Origin: Hawksworthiomyces lignivorus
Taxonomy: Eukaryota; Ascomycota; Sordariomycetes; Ophiostomatales; Ophiostomataceae
Direction of reading: 5' to 3'
Assembly: GCA_002917075.1 (NCBI GenBank)
Contig: NTMA01000049.1
Location: 124,001-188,000 of the forward strand
Length of the DNA: 64,000 nt
The notes below the pieces were generated by a model. The model saw only the letters and a list, made by a program, of their open reading frames with translations. It was not told the DNA's origin and ran no database searches. Positions 46,326 to 56,791 of the stretch are shown one piece after another (position 1 is the first letter of the stretch; each line of letters opens with the position of its first letter). The position numbers and the translations under genes were made by a program.

Positions 46326-46870
46326 GTTATAGATTCCAATATTACATTAAGAAAGATATTGCCAGAGTAGAGAACATAAGGTTTTGGTTTCATGGAATTA
46401 TTTTGCTTTGAGTTACCAATTCTCTAAACAGGTCAATGTGTTATTTTTATCGTATTGAGCATTTTAATATAACCTCCGTATATTTAATTGACCCCGTAAA
46501 TCGTAGAGGTATCTGAAGTGTTTGGAATATAGAATTTATCTATACATACGTAGGTAAGTACCATAGTAGTCGTTTATTATTGTTCTGGATTTGTGTTTCT
46601 CTCTCATTACGAATATCCACAAGGAGCACTGCAGATAAAACCTGAGCTACTGAAGCGTGACATCCACAGAATTTTATCCCGTAGTTTTCTACATATCATG
46701 AACCAAAAAAAAAAAAAAAGTTAGTTAAGCCACGATCATATTTCAAGCCTAAACTTTATTACAAGATTTTTTTTTAATTTAATATATTAGAAGAAGAGAA
46801 GTTTGGATAGAAATCTGCCGAGAGAAGTAAGGTCCGTAGGTGTGGAATGCTGGTTAAACTGAAAATCTTG
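46326..46870. other. Convergent intergenic region
   Basis: 545 AT-rich bases between the esterase and the convergent transporter. An A15 tract lies near 46687-46701 and a T9 tract near 46767. No gene recognised. Confidence 0.5.
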
Positions 46871-48955
46871 TTAGACTGACTCTTCAGAAGCAGCTGGGAT
46901 TTCAAGATGATCGGCGTGACCAGCTGATTTTTCAGCCTCAATATTTCGGTCTAGGAGCTCTCTTTCGGCAGCTGATAGGTGAGTCAAGTGAACGGCAACG
47001 TCGTCTCCAAACAGTTCGCCAATCTCTTCGAGGCTTAAGCCTTTAGTTTCTGGGAAGAGACACCACACGACGACGATATTGATAGTCGTGAGGCATATGA
47101 AAAGGAGGAAATATTTCCACCCAACTTCAGCAAGCGCGGTCGGAGCGGCCTCCAAATAGACCATCGCTGAGAGGAAAAGGACACATAGAGACCATGCGGT
47201 CCCATAAGACCGAAAATGGCTAGGGAAAATCTCGCTGCAATATACGAAAGTGTTGGCGTCTATGCAGCAGCCATAGCTATTAACAAGTCACATTAGCACC
47301 TGCAATCTTATGAAGGCGGCTTCATCACGTTTCCTGGGAGGTAGAGCTTACAATGTAATGTAGAGAAACATGAAAAATACGCCAGCTCTCAAGCCAGCCT
47401 CGTTCGCCTGGTTGTCACCCCCTGTGTAAACGGCGTCTAGGGCAGTTTCGCAAGCAAGGCTGCCTAAACAACCTGCGAGTCCGATGACTGAAAGATAAAA
47501 TTAGAAAAACGACTATCTGAATGGCGTGTATGAAATATGACTTACGAAGAAGCCTGACACGGCCCACACGATCGATTAAAAGGGAGCAGACGTAATTTCC
47601 CATACATGCCACTGTGACGTAAAGGGCGGCCAGGAGCAGAGACAGCATATTGTTAAATCCAAGTCCTTGATATAATAAGACAGAATAATCTAAAGATGTA
47701 TTAATTTCCATCAATGCATGACAAAATAGGAGTTTCAAAACGTACTGTAGATGACAAGAATTCCAGTTGATTCAGCGGCAAACATGGTCATGCCGGCACA
47801 GATCATTCGTTTTCTGTATGATGGTTTTGTAAAAAGCGTCATGATGCTATCCCCTTCAACAGCAGCGATGCGTTTATCTGCTGCCACTTGTTTTCTTATC
47901 TGGTAGAACTCTTCTTTTGCAAATGTTACCATGGGTGAGTTCTCGTCATGGCCCACAATTCCATGCAGTTTTGTAATAATAGTCCATGCTTCGTCGGGAC
48001 GGTCTTTCATGATAACTGTCTTTGTTTTAGTACTCATCACCCGGACCATACACTCATGAAAAACACAATAAAGATAAAGAGCATGAAAACAGATGAGATA
48101 AACATACGCCAGCGAGGTGACTCTGGGATCCAAGGCGTCAGAAGCAATAATCCAATTGGCCACAAGCATTGCTCCGCTAGCGGAAAACGCCATTGGAAGT
48201 TTAAATTCGTAGAAAAGTAACATGCAAATCCCGTCCATGCAGCAAGAGAATAGCCAAGAACTAACATGACACCTAAGGCCTGTCAGAATCATGCATATAA
48301 TTTCAAACTTGTATGATTGGGACACGAACCATGTTGAGCAACCAAGAATCCCCGTACGGCAGGTGGTGCAATTTCCGACTGAAAAACGGGAATGAGTGTC
48401 ACCAAGACACCTGTTGGGACAAAAAAAAATTAGCAATTATCTCTAGAATGTATAGAAAAAATCTAAGAGCGGAAAAAATGACATACCGACAGAAAGGCCA
48501 CCAATGAAGCGGCCCACAAGGAACATAGCAATATGAGCAGCACCGGCTTGAAGAGCCCCGCCAACAATTGCCAACGGAAGAGCGGTATAAAGGGACTTCT
48601 TACGTCCGATAGCATTGCTAGACCATCCGATGAAAATACTTCCGAAGAAACCCCCAGCACAGAACAAGCCGTTCATGGCACCCTCAATCCGGTTTGTATA
48701 CGCATAACGAGAACTGGTCTGGTCTGACGACAGATCAAAATAGTCATACCAACCAGGCTGTCCCAATGTAGTCGACACGATGCTGAAGGTATAGCCATAT
48801 GTAACGCTGCCTAGGCAGAGTGCTAGCACAAGCTAACACCTGTTAGAATATGTCACTTGCGCTATCGTCAATTTCTGATGAAGAGATTTCTCACTCACTG
48901 CTAAGTTGAACAAAGTAATCCGGCTTTCCGGTGCCTTTTCGCTTGCTCCAGCCAT
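46871..48955 (-). CDS. MFS sugar-transporter-family permease
   Basis: 534 residues in eight exons: 48955-48899, 48832-48487, 48410-48330, 48272-48108, 48015-47746, 47689-47546, 47487-47352 and 47276-46871. It has about twelve membrane segments with the sugar-porter landmarks GWSSNAIGRKKSL (loop 2-3), ESPRWLIMKDRPDEA before the long central loop, DRVGRVRLL (loop 8-9) and PETKGLSLEEI after TM12. This family imports hexoses, quinate, lactose, glycerol and related compounds by proton symport. The sequence does not fix the substrate. Its place among catabolic genes suggests it imports the pathway substrate. The promoter side holds a TCCCCGGA element at 49180. Confidence 0.9.
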
Positions 48956-49869
48956 TTTGGAGTGAAACTTTTGTCTGTATGATTTTGATTGAAGTCCAGA
49001 GAACCATGCACATTTACAGTGCTCGAGCTTAAAAAAAAAAAACCCCCCAAGAGAGAAAAAAAAAAACTAGAACAGAAGAGGTGTTATGGAGAAGGCTAGC
49101 CATGCACACTACTTATAGGTATATCTCGCAAATTGAGCCGAACTGCTGATGTCTAGATCCCCCTTCGCCTCAAGTCTGATCCCCGGACTTCTGGCAGCCA
49201 AGAACATATTATCTGGGGTATTACTCCACATCAATTTGGAAATGTTACCTTGATCAGTATGGTAACAGTCGTAAATCCGACCATGCTGCATTCCTTAACT
49301 GATGCCAAAGAAGAGGGGAAACAGAAAAGGGGATCTGCTAACGGCTCGGTGACTTACATATTAGTAAGGACCTCGGGCTTGCTTGAGTAAATATTTCAGA
49401 GCTCCACTACAGCACACAACAAATTAGGACTAGGGTGTGAAAAGAAGCCTATCTTTTGCATTCAACAACACATGTTCTCCAAGTCTGCTTCTTCTTTTTT
49501 GGTCATTGGTTGAGAATGTCTTGGCTCCCAAAAGACTCGTGGCTCTATTTGGCCTCGGCGTCTGGAAGCCATCAATTTATTACCGTGTAGCCGTTTCCTA
49601 TGAACCCCATAAAATGCGACTTCACATCAGTCTTACCATGGTCTTCGACGCTATGCCAAATCCATATAGCCTCTTGGAGCGAAAATGCGCTGCGGGGCTG
49701 GGCATTTATAAACAGCGCAGATCGAGTTTATTACTTTTGGCCATTTGAGCGAAGTATAGCTGCCATCTGCTTCAATTTATACAAGATAGTTTCAAACACG
49801 CAATACAAAAAAAAAATCCTTTCAGACTTCAGACGTATTTAAATTTCTTGCGCATTATCAGCTGCCAAT
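48956..49869. promoter_or_regulatory. Divergent promoter, permease and SDR1
   Basis: 914 bases. It contains an A12-C6-AAGAGAG-A11 low-complexity stretch near 49031-49067, TCCCCGGA at 49180-49187 and an A10 run near 49806. Small frames here have no family resemblance. Confidence 0.5.
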
Positions 49870-50812
49870 ATGGGTTCAGCGTATCTGCATCAAATATTTT
49901 CTCTTGAGGGGAAGACTGCCATAATCACGGGTGCCACTGGTGGACTAGGCAGGTCTATGACTCTGGCTTTGGCCAGAGCAGGAGCAACTATTATATCCAT
50001 TGAAATCCCTAACGACCCGAACAGTGCTAGCCTTGCGGCCGCTGTGAAAGAGGTTGGCAGTACCATCCAAGTATTCACAAGTGATCTTAGAGAGACTTCG
50101 GCAGTACGGTCAACATACGCGAAAATCTGGGCAGCTGGTGTGGTGCCAGACATTTTACTCAACTGCGCCGGAATTGCTCGACGAAACGCTTGTGAGGATG
50201 CCACCGATGAAGATATCGACCTAGTAAGATTAAAAAAGTCCCGTGCGTTGCATTTCCTTTTTTTTTTTTTTTTTTTTTTTTTGGATTTGAGTAACTGAAC
50301 ATCTCCAAATTCACAACTCATAGCTATTTGATATCAATGCCAAAGCGACATATGTGTCATGCCAAGAATTTGGCCGCAAGCTCCTGGCACTGAATCGCCC
50401 GGGAAAAATCATTAACATCGCATCCGTCACTGCCTTCCAAGCAAACAGGAATACGAGCGTTTATGCTGCGTCGAAAGGTGCCGTGATGCAGATGACTAAA
50501 GGATTCAGCAACGAATGGATATCTAAGGGCATTCAAGTCAATGCTATTAGTCCAGGGTAGGTTCAATGATTCTTAACCTTATGTGTGACTGCGCTCTGAT
50601 GCGAAATGGAATATAGTTACATGCACACTCCTTTGACCGAAGTGTATGTCCAGGACCAAGCTGCCAGCGATTATTTGATGAACAGAGTGCCTGCTGGGAG
50701 ATGGGGGGTTCCAAATGATTTAGACACAGCTGTTCTGTTTCTTGCTTCACCTGCGAACACGTTCACGTCCGGAGTGTCCATTACCGTGGACGGTGGCTTT
50801 TGTGGAAAATAG
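49870..50812 (+). CDS. Short-chain dehydrogenase/reductase (SDR1), gluconate-dehydrogenase-like
   Basis: 260 residues in three exons (49870-50223, 50324-50556, 50617-50812). Classical SDR: cofactor motif TGATGGLG, NCAGI, the catalytic Ser in NIASVTAF, YAASK as Tyr-X3-Lys, INAISPGYMHTPL and the C-terminal SGVSITVDGGF. The N-terminal FSLEGKTAIITGATGGLG resembles 2-deoxy-gluconate 3-dehydrogenases (KduD type), which act on hydroxy acids or sugars; that is only an indication. Intron 1 contains an uninterrupted run of 25 T (50258-50282). It is divergent from the permease and sits next to a second SDR, so the two may catalyse successive oxidations. Confidence 0.9.
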
Positions 50813-51166
50813 GTACTAGACTAGGTAGCGCGTGTCGCTGGAAGGTGACAACTGGTTTCAAGACACTTCTAGCCATTTATAAAATTAAAATGACGTAGAT
50901 AAATCGATGCATATTTTTCCAAGCTTCATTGCCTATGCGCCCGATCACATATCTATGATTTAGAAATTTTGCTCAAAAGGCCAACAGTTCTGGTGAGCCC
51001 ATCATTCAGCTTCCTCGCCAGCTTTCTGACAAAAAAAAAATCCAATGAAAAGTAAATTCATATTTATGCTACCACCCGTATTTAAGTTTATCACATTAAA
51101 ACTAAGCTCGAAAACACATCGAATGATAAGATATTCTCATAAAAGAAATACATCTTGCTTGGCCAG
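50813..51166. other. Convergent intergenic region
   Basis: 354 AT-rich bases between the two convergent SDR genes. No other feature. Confidence 0.5.
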
Positions 51167-52007
51167 CTAGCAGGCAATACCTCCGTCTACTGAGAAAACT
51201 GCTCCATTGGTGTAGGCTGCATCGTCGCTCAAAACAAATGCAATCGTGCGAGCCATGTCTTCTGCGGTGCCCAAGCGCCGCAAGGGAACATTCTTGTAGG
51301 TCTCCGTGACAGGTCGTGTCTCCGTACCCGCGCCCACCTTAAGCTGCGTCAGCATTGGTGTGTCTACAGGACCACTTGAGACAATAGGTTAGTTTCGTAA
51401 TACCCTATTTAGAAAAGTGGAAGGGTAAGTAGAACACGTACGGGGCCAATGCATTCACCCTTATACCCCTCTCGCCAACCTCCTTAGCAGCGCTCCGCGT
51501 AAGACCAACCACGCCGTGTTTGCTCGTGCTGTATGCTGCAATTCCCGGCCGTCCAATGACGCCGGCTAGACTGGCAACATTGAGAATAGAGGCTCCTGCC
51601 TTCATGACACGTAGCTCAGCGCGGAGACAATAGAACAATCCTGTCAAATTAATACCGAGAATGGCATTCCAATGTTCGTTGGTGATGTCTGTAATATTTG
51701 TGAAAACGGCACCCCCGGGCGCGCCGACAATACCGGCGACATTTGCCGCACCGTCCAAGCGACCATAATGTGCCATGATACCAGTTATCCACTCGTCAAC
51801 GCCATCAGAGCTTGTGACGTCGACTTTGCTTCCAATTGCAGTGATGCCCTTTGCTTTCAATTCATTCACGACACTCAGCACAGCTGCCTCGTTGACATCG
51901 CTCAGTGCTAGCGATGCGCCACGTGCACCACATTCTAGTGCTGTAGCTTTTCCGATCCCGGAGCCAGCACCGGTTATCGCAATAACCTTGTCTTTCAGAG
52001 ATGCCAT
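51167..52007 (-). CDS. Short-chain dehydrogenase/reductase (SDR2)
   Basis: 257 residues in two exons (52007-51442, 51374-51167). Cofactor motif TGAGSGIG at about residue 13, an acidic residue after strand 2 (LALSDVNE) that favours NAD over NADP, NVAGIVG, the catalytic Ser in LNVASLAG, YSTSK as Tyr-X3-Lys, RVNALAPGPVDTPM and the C-terminal NGAVFSVDGG. All catalytic residues are present. It resembles bacterial and fungal 3-oxoacyl-reductase or cyclic-alcohol dehydrogenase types. Its start is divergent from the second hydroxyacyl dehydrogenase, 521 bases away. It is only 33% or so alike by eye to SDR1, so they are not a recent duplication. Confidence 0.9.
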
Positions 52008-52528
52008 GGTAGGCTTGTAGTAACAAAAAGTATATGGACTATCGGATGAACTGAATGACTTTGAAAAGAAAGACGAGAAAAGTAGATGTCACTGTTGCAA
52101 CCCGCAAACGACAAAACGAAAAGAAAACGAAATAAATAAAAACCACAAGAGAGAAATTATAGATTCGGTCCCACAAAGTGGTTTGCAGGTCGATGAGAAT
52201 GCAACCGTAATGGTGAGGGGGACGCTTCCCCGGATCTACATATTACAGCCGATTGCCCTGAGCAAGTAGGTCAATATTTCCCTATTCCCGTTTTGATGCC
52301 GAGACAGACAGCTCGGGGTCTTGCATTGAACAAGGTAAGATGGGCAAATACAGGGGGAAGGTAAGAAGCCACGGGTAATTTGTCCGAACCCACACCCCTC
52401 CGTGTGCAGTAGTCAGCATCTTTACTAGTGCTAAGCTTCCCCTCCACCTCCTCTACTGGCGTCATAATATTTCTTCGTATGGAAGCCATCTCAATTCACC
52501 AGTACATCGTGGTTACTTCAGCGTCATT
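52008..52528. promoter_or_regulatory. Divergent promoter, SDR2 and HAD2
   Basis: 521 bases between two divergent starts. It includes CTTCCCCGGA at 52225-52234, whose complement also occurs in the regulator-BVMO promoter. No gene recognised. Confidence 0.5.
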
Positions 52529-53497
52529 ATGGCAAGTTCCCAAAACAAGGTAGCTTTGATTGGGCTTGGCTCCATCGGCATTTCATTCGCAGCGCTTCAT
52601 CTCAGATATACCGATGCGATAGTCAGCGTGTACGATCCACGCCCCGATCTTGCGTCGCATCTACAGACCTTGCTTCCAGTATATCTGGGAAACGATCAAA
52701 ATAATGAATCTGTTGCAGTTCTTTTGTCCTCTGGACGGCTGCGTATCGCGTCATCAGTTGAAGATGCTGTTGCAGAAGCAGATATAGTTCAAGAGCAAGG
52801 GCCTGAGAATCTCGCGTTCAAAACGCGCACGTTGGCTCTAGTTGAAAAAGCAGCTCCAGCTGGTGCACATATTTGGAGCTCTACATCAGGCATCCCAGTA
52901 GCGGCGCAAGTGGCTCAGATGGCTGACCGTACGCGGCTATTAGTAGTGCACCCATTCAATCCGCCACATATTATGCCCCTCATTGAGATCAGCCCTGGTG
53001 CTGAAACAGCACCTGAGCGTGTTGCATTTGCACGCGATTTCTTTTTGAACCTTGGATCCGGCCACCGCCCCGTTGTGCTCAAAAAGGAGGTTCCAGGATT
53101 CGTCGGAAATCGACTAGCTTTCGCCCTTCTTCGAGAAGCATGCCACCTTGTTAACGAGGGCGTGATTGACGTCCCAGATCTAGATACTGTAGTCGAATCA
53201 AGCTTAGGTATACGGTGGGCGGTCCAAGGCCCTTTCCGGTCATATGCTATGGGGGGTGGTGCGGGTGGTATTGGAGCGTTTTTGAAAAACTTATCCGGAT
53301 CTATTCAGCAAGTGTGGGACGACCAAGGACGACCGAACGTCTTAGAGAACGGTAGTCAGGCTGAATGGGTGAGCAACATTGTTGCTGCGACTGATGCAGC
53401 ATATGGATTGCCAACTCCATCTGATGCTGACACCCGAGATCAAGCCTTGCTGAGAGTAATTCAAGCACGAATGGACAGAACAGATGCAAGTGGATAG
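52529..53497 (+). CDS. 3-hydroxyacyl-CoA dehydrogenase / L-gulonate dehydrogenase-like (HAD2)
   Basis: Intronless, 322 residues. NAD motif LIGLGSIG, then DIVQEQGPENLAFK, WSSTSGIPVA and the catalytic loop VVHPFNPPHIMPLIEI with the His and Asn-Pro pair intact. C-terminal features are VPGFVGNRLAFALLREACHLVNEGV and SLGIRWAVQGPF. The order and length match the lambda-crystallin (CRYL1)/L-gulonate 3-dehydrogenase branch, which oxidises free 3-hydroxy acids, rather than fatty-acid beta-oxidation enzymes. Cytosolic. It is divergent from SDR2. Unlike HAD1 it keeps the standard HXXNP motif, so the two differ in chemistry or substrate. Confidence 0.92.
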   Translation: MASSQNKVALIGLGSIGISFAALHLRYTDAIVSVYDPRPDLASHLQTLLPVYLGNDQNNESVAVLLSSGRLRIASSVEDAVAEADIVQEQGPENLAFKTRTLALVEKAAPAGAHIWSSTSGIPVAAQVAQMADRTRLLVVHPFNPPHIMPLIEISPGAETAPERVAFARDFFLNLGSGHRPVVLKKEVPGFVGNRLAFALLREACHLVNEGVIDVPDLDTVVESSLGIRWAVQGPFRSYAMGGGAGGIGAFLKNLSGSIQQVWDDQGRPNVLENGSQAEWVSNIVAATDAAYGLPTPSDADTRDQALLRVIQARMDRTDASG

Positions 53498-54088
53498 CAC
53501 TGATGAAGTTGCATGTTCCTAGGTACAGAGAAACCACGACTTGTAATCACGAGTACACCGGAGGAAATCTAATTTTTACTTAGGTGAATTTCCTGTCTTT
53601 GTTTATTTCTAGACCTAATTACATAGAGTAGAAAACACAACCCTAACATCAAATTGGTATGAAGAATTTGTATATTTACAATCTTAACAATGTCGAGTTA
53701 GCTGTGCCGAACGGGTTGGCGGCAAATGGAAACTTCAAAGGTAATTAATTATTTTAAACGATATTTGTACTGACAATATTTAATTAAAATTGTGCAAAAA
53801 CTCGAGTGAAGATATCCACTAAGTGCCTGCAGTAGAGTCTGTCCGAAGACTCTACTAATCATAGCGAAAATTATTTGCCTTCGAATAAAAAAAAATTGAA
53901 TGTACTGTACTGCAGCACAATATGTCTTGATTTATGTTCCTACTTGACGTATATATTTACATATTTCACACTGCCTTGAGCATTATGAATTACGGACTGA
54001 AAGAGTCTAAATCTCCAGCTTTGCTGGGCAACTAATATCCCGTCCCGAATTAAGTCGTCCGCATATATATACTATTCTTTAGTTATTT
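53498..54088. other. Convergent intergenic region with perfect inverted repeat
   Basis: 591 AT-rich bases between HAD2 and the DUF3237 gene. It holds a perfect hairpin at 53831-53856, given separately. No gene recognised. Confidence 0.5.
53831..53856. repeat. Perfect 10-base inverted repeat, 6-base loop
   Basis: Arms AGTAGAGTCT and AGACTCTACT around GTCCGA. It lies between two converging genes, so it could form a hairpin in either 3' untranslated region. Confidence 0.7.
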
Positions 54089-54658
54089 TTAGTTAGTGAC
54101 CTTGTAAATTTGATATTCAACTGCTGATCCCTTCTCATCAACTACAAATCGTCCTTGTCCAACCCACAGAGTGTCCTCGATCCATTTAAATTTCGGATCG
54201 CTTGTTTCCATGATCGGACCAGAAAACCATTGGTGGTCTCCAAAATTCGTGGACTGTGCATCTTTTCCCCACGACAACACCTTGTTGGCCTTTTCGTCCA
54301 ACTTCAAGACACCACTGTAGTGAATGTACACACTGTGACCGTCAGATGTGCGCGCCATTGTCCTTACATCGAGGTGAGATACTTTTGTAGACGGATCGGC
54401 CTACGATTGAAAAAAAACAAACGCTAGGTTAGCGTTTTTAAGAAATAGAGCAAAGTGAACGCATCCGCCCGTTCTTACCAGAATCCAATCTCCACCCCCA
54501 GGGACAATCTCGGCGTCTAGATTTGGACCTTTGAGAAAGCCTGATATGATGGGGACAATGATCCGAGACGGTCCATCCCATATGGCCTTCAAGTCATGGC
54601 TATTTTCTTTGGACATATAGCCCCTCATAGTAAAATAAGGTTGTAGAGAAGGGGCCAT
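54089..54658 (-). CDS. DUF3237 family protein
   Basis: 163 residues in two exons (54658-54479, 54400-54089). It matches the small beta-barrel DUF3237 (UPF0311) family: IVPGGGDWIL near the end of exon 1, then DVRTMARTSDGHSVYIHYSGVL across the centre, with the end of the protein near VEYQIYKV. An upstream in-frame ATG at 54685 would add nine residues. The biochemical role of the family is unknown; members often sit among genes for aromatic or lactone breakdown. Here it lies beside a lactonase-type gene, divergently transcribed, which fits that pattern. Confidence 0.8.
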
Positions 54659-55291
54659 CTTGAGATCACAAGCTTCTTGAATCAAGGACTGTTGTTTAAG
54701 AGCTAATTTATATGGGGTCTTTCTGATTGGAGATTTCAGTAGAGCAGATATGTCAGAAAGAATGAATAAAATCTCTAGTCATATACTCAGTCAATATATT
54801 CAGTATTAGCATTGAATCACAATTCTTGGTGGCAATCAAATATAATTTGATTATCAATCGGCGATGGTCTATGGTGTAGGCGAGGTGAATACCGGGCTGT
54901 GACAAAAACTAAAATCAATACCTCGCCTTTAGCGCTAAAAGCCTTGACTGTGAATTCAATATCGCCTACTTCTCATATCTGTTTGTTGTCGCATCATGTC
55001 CATCAAATTTGGAACCTCGGCTAGCAGCCAATTGACTAATAGGCGTACTTTACCCCAGGTTTCCGAAAGGAGCGCGTGCAGCAGCTAGGATGCCAGCTCG
55101 AGTGCTTGTTGGACAAGCTGCCGGTTATGCCATCTAAACTTGCTTTAGTTTCCCCATGAAAGTTTATTGCCATGGAACCAACGAATTTGGAAATAAATTA
55201 ACCTGGCCCCTCATTCCCATCATGTGTGACAAGTTACTTTCTCACTCTGGCAGAGTTTAAACATTGATATTTCCAAGATCACTGCCTGAAA
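54659..55291. promoter_or_regulatory. Divergent promoter, DUF3237 and lactonase
   Basis: 633 bases between divergent starts. AT-rich on the DUF3237 side. No operator could be assigned and no gene recognised. Confidence 0.45.
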
Positions 55292-56321
55292 ATGTCCACA
55301 CAAGAGTCACTAGGTCCACAGCTGGCACATGCGGCCGTCCCTGCATTCAAGTGCCCTCCTGGCACGAAAATGCACATTTTGGATCTAGGAACACTCCAGG
55401 CGGATGAAGGATGGTTTGTACTAGGCTTTAATATGATCTTATTCTCCAGTTCGCGTGTCTAATATGTGCGAGTATCCCCATAGGTTACTTAGAGGAGGAA
55501 ATACAAGCACCGTTAATAACATAAATCCCGAAAACAAACGCCGCGACTTGATCGTTCTTTCTGCGTTAATCGAACACCCAGATGTTGGATTGATTCTCTT
55601 CGAGACAGGTTGCGCGGAAGATATTGATGTTGTGAGTTGTAATTCCTCGACTTGCTCAATCGTTGTCAAATGATTAGAACGAATTACTGATTGCATACAT
55701 GAACAACTTCAGAAATGGGGAGCACCTCTTACTGATGTGTTTCCGCGTGTCGAGTATACGGAAAACCAAAAGCTGCCTGCAGCTATTAAAGCTACAGGGA
55801 ATGATATTAAAGATGTCAAAGCTGTTATCATCGGCCACCTTCACTTAGACCATGCTGGTGGCCTAGAACATTTCGTGGGCACCGATGTCCCCATATACGT
55901 CCATGAGGAAGAATTTAAGCATGCTTGCTGGGCCGTCGCCACAGGTGCAGACCTTGGCGTATATCTCGGCCACTACATGGATCTTGAACGTTTGAAGTGG
56001 CAGACCTTCACCGACGACCACCTAGATATCTTTCAGGGAATCACCTTACACCACAGTCCAGGTCACACTCCAGGCCTAGTCATAATGCAAGTTAACTTGG
56101 AGAAAGACGGCACCTTCATTTGGACAACAGATCAATTTCACATTGCAGAAAACTATGATCTGAGCCATCCTCACGGGTGGTTGGCGAGAGACCACAATGC
56201 ATGGATACGGAGTTTGAGTATGATTAAGAGGCTCCAAAGGATTTTTCATGCTCGTCTCATATTTGGCCATGACAAGCAGGTGGTCGAAAATCTACTACAG
56301 TGGAAGAGGATTTTTGAATAA
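55292..56321 (+). CDS. Metallo-beta-lactamase-fold hydrolase, lactonase type
   Basis: 292 residues in three exons (55292-55413, 55484-55631, 55713-56321). All metal ligands of the dizinc lactonase branch are visible: HLHLDH (His132, His134, Asp136, His137), His208 in HSPGHTPG, Asp230 in TTDQFH and His276 in FGHD. FETGC before the core and RRDLIVLSALIEHP match AHL-lactonase-like fungal proteins rather than class B antibiotic lactamases. It probably opens lactone or lactam rings in the cytosol; no signal peptide. Similar genes occur in fungal clusters that detoxify plant benzoxazolinones and lactones (from memory), so a detoxifying or catabolic task is likely. It could open the ring formed by the Baeyer-Villiger enzyme. 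Confidence 0.9.
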
Positions 56322-56791
56322 TTCATTTCTATTGAACAGTTTTCCTTATTTCTTACGCGTTATTATTGGATCTCTCGCAGCTGATTCCAAATTATGACAC
56401 TATATGAACGTTAAGAGTTTTTTTTTTTTTTTTTTTTTTGGATGTGTTACCCATTGCCAGCGATGATTTCTCTGAGCATAAGTGCTTGGTTAGGACATCT
56501 CTGTAATGTATTTATCGTAAAGAACAACACTGTCAATGATTCAAAGTCGCATAAATTTGGATTTTTATATAGAGATAACGATCCCCTCTCCTCTGGATGT
56601 CCAAAAATTCTAAAGTACCCACCGCGGGCGGGGTTATCTATGTACAACTGAGATCGACATCTTCATATAACGTTACATTTTAAAAATCAGAAATTACTTA
56701 TTTTAATGAGCAGCATCATAAATATGCCTATCTTTGTTCTGGTGCCCGTTAAAATCGTGTGATCTAACTTAACCTCAATATAACTGAAGAC
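56322..56791. other. Intergenic region with T22 tract
   Basis: 470 bases between the lactonase and the oligopeptidase. An uninterrupted T22 run lies at 56418-56439. No gene recognised. Confidence 0.5.
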
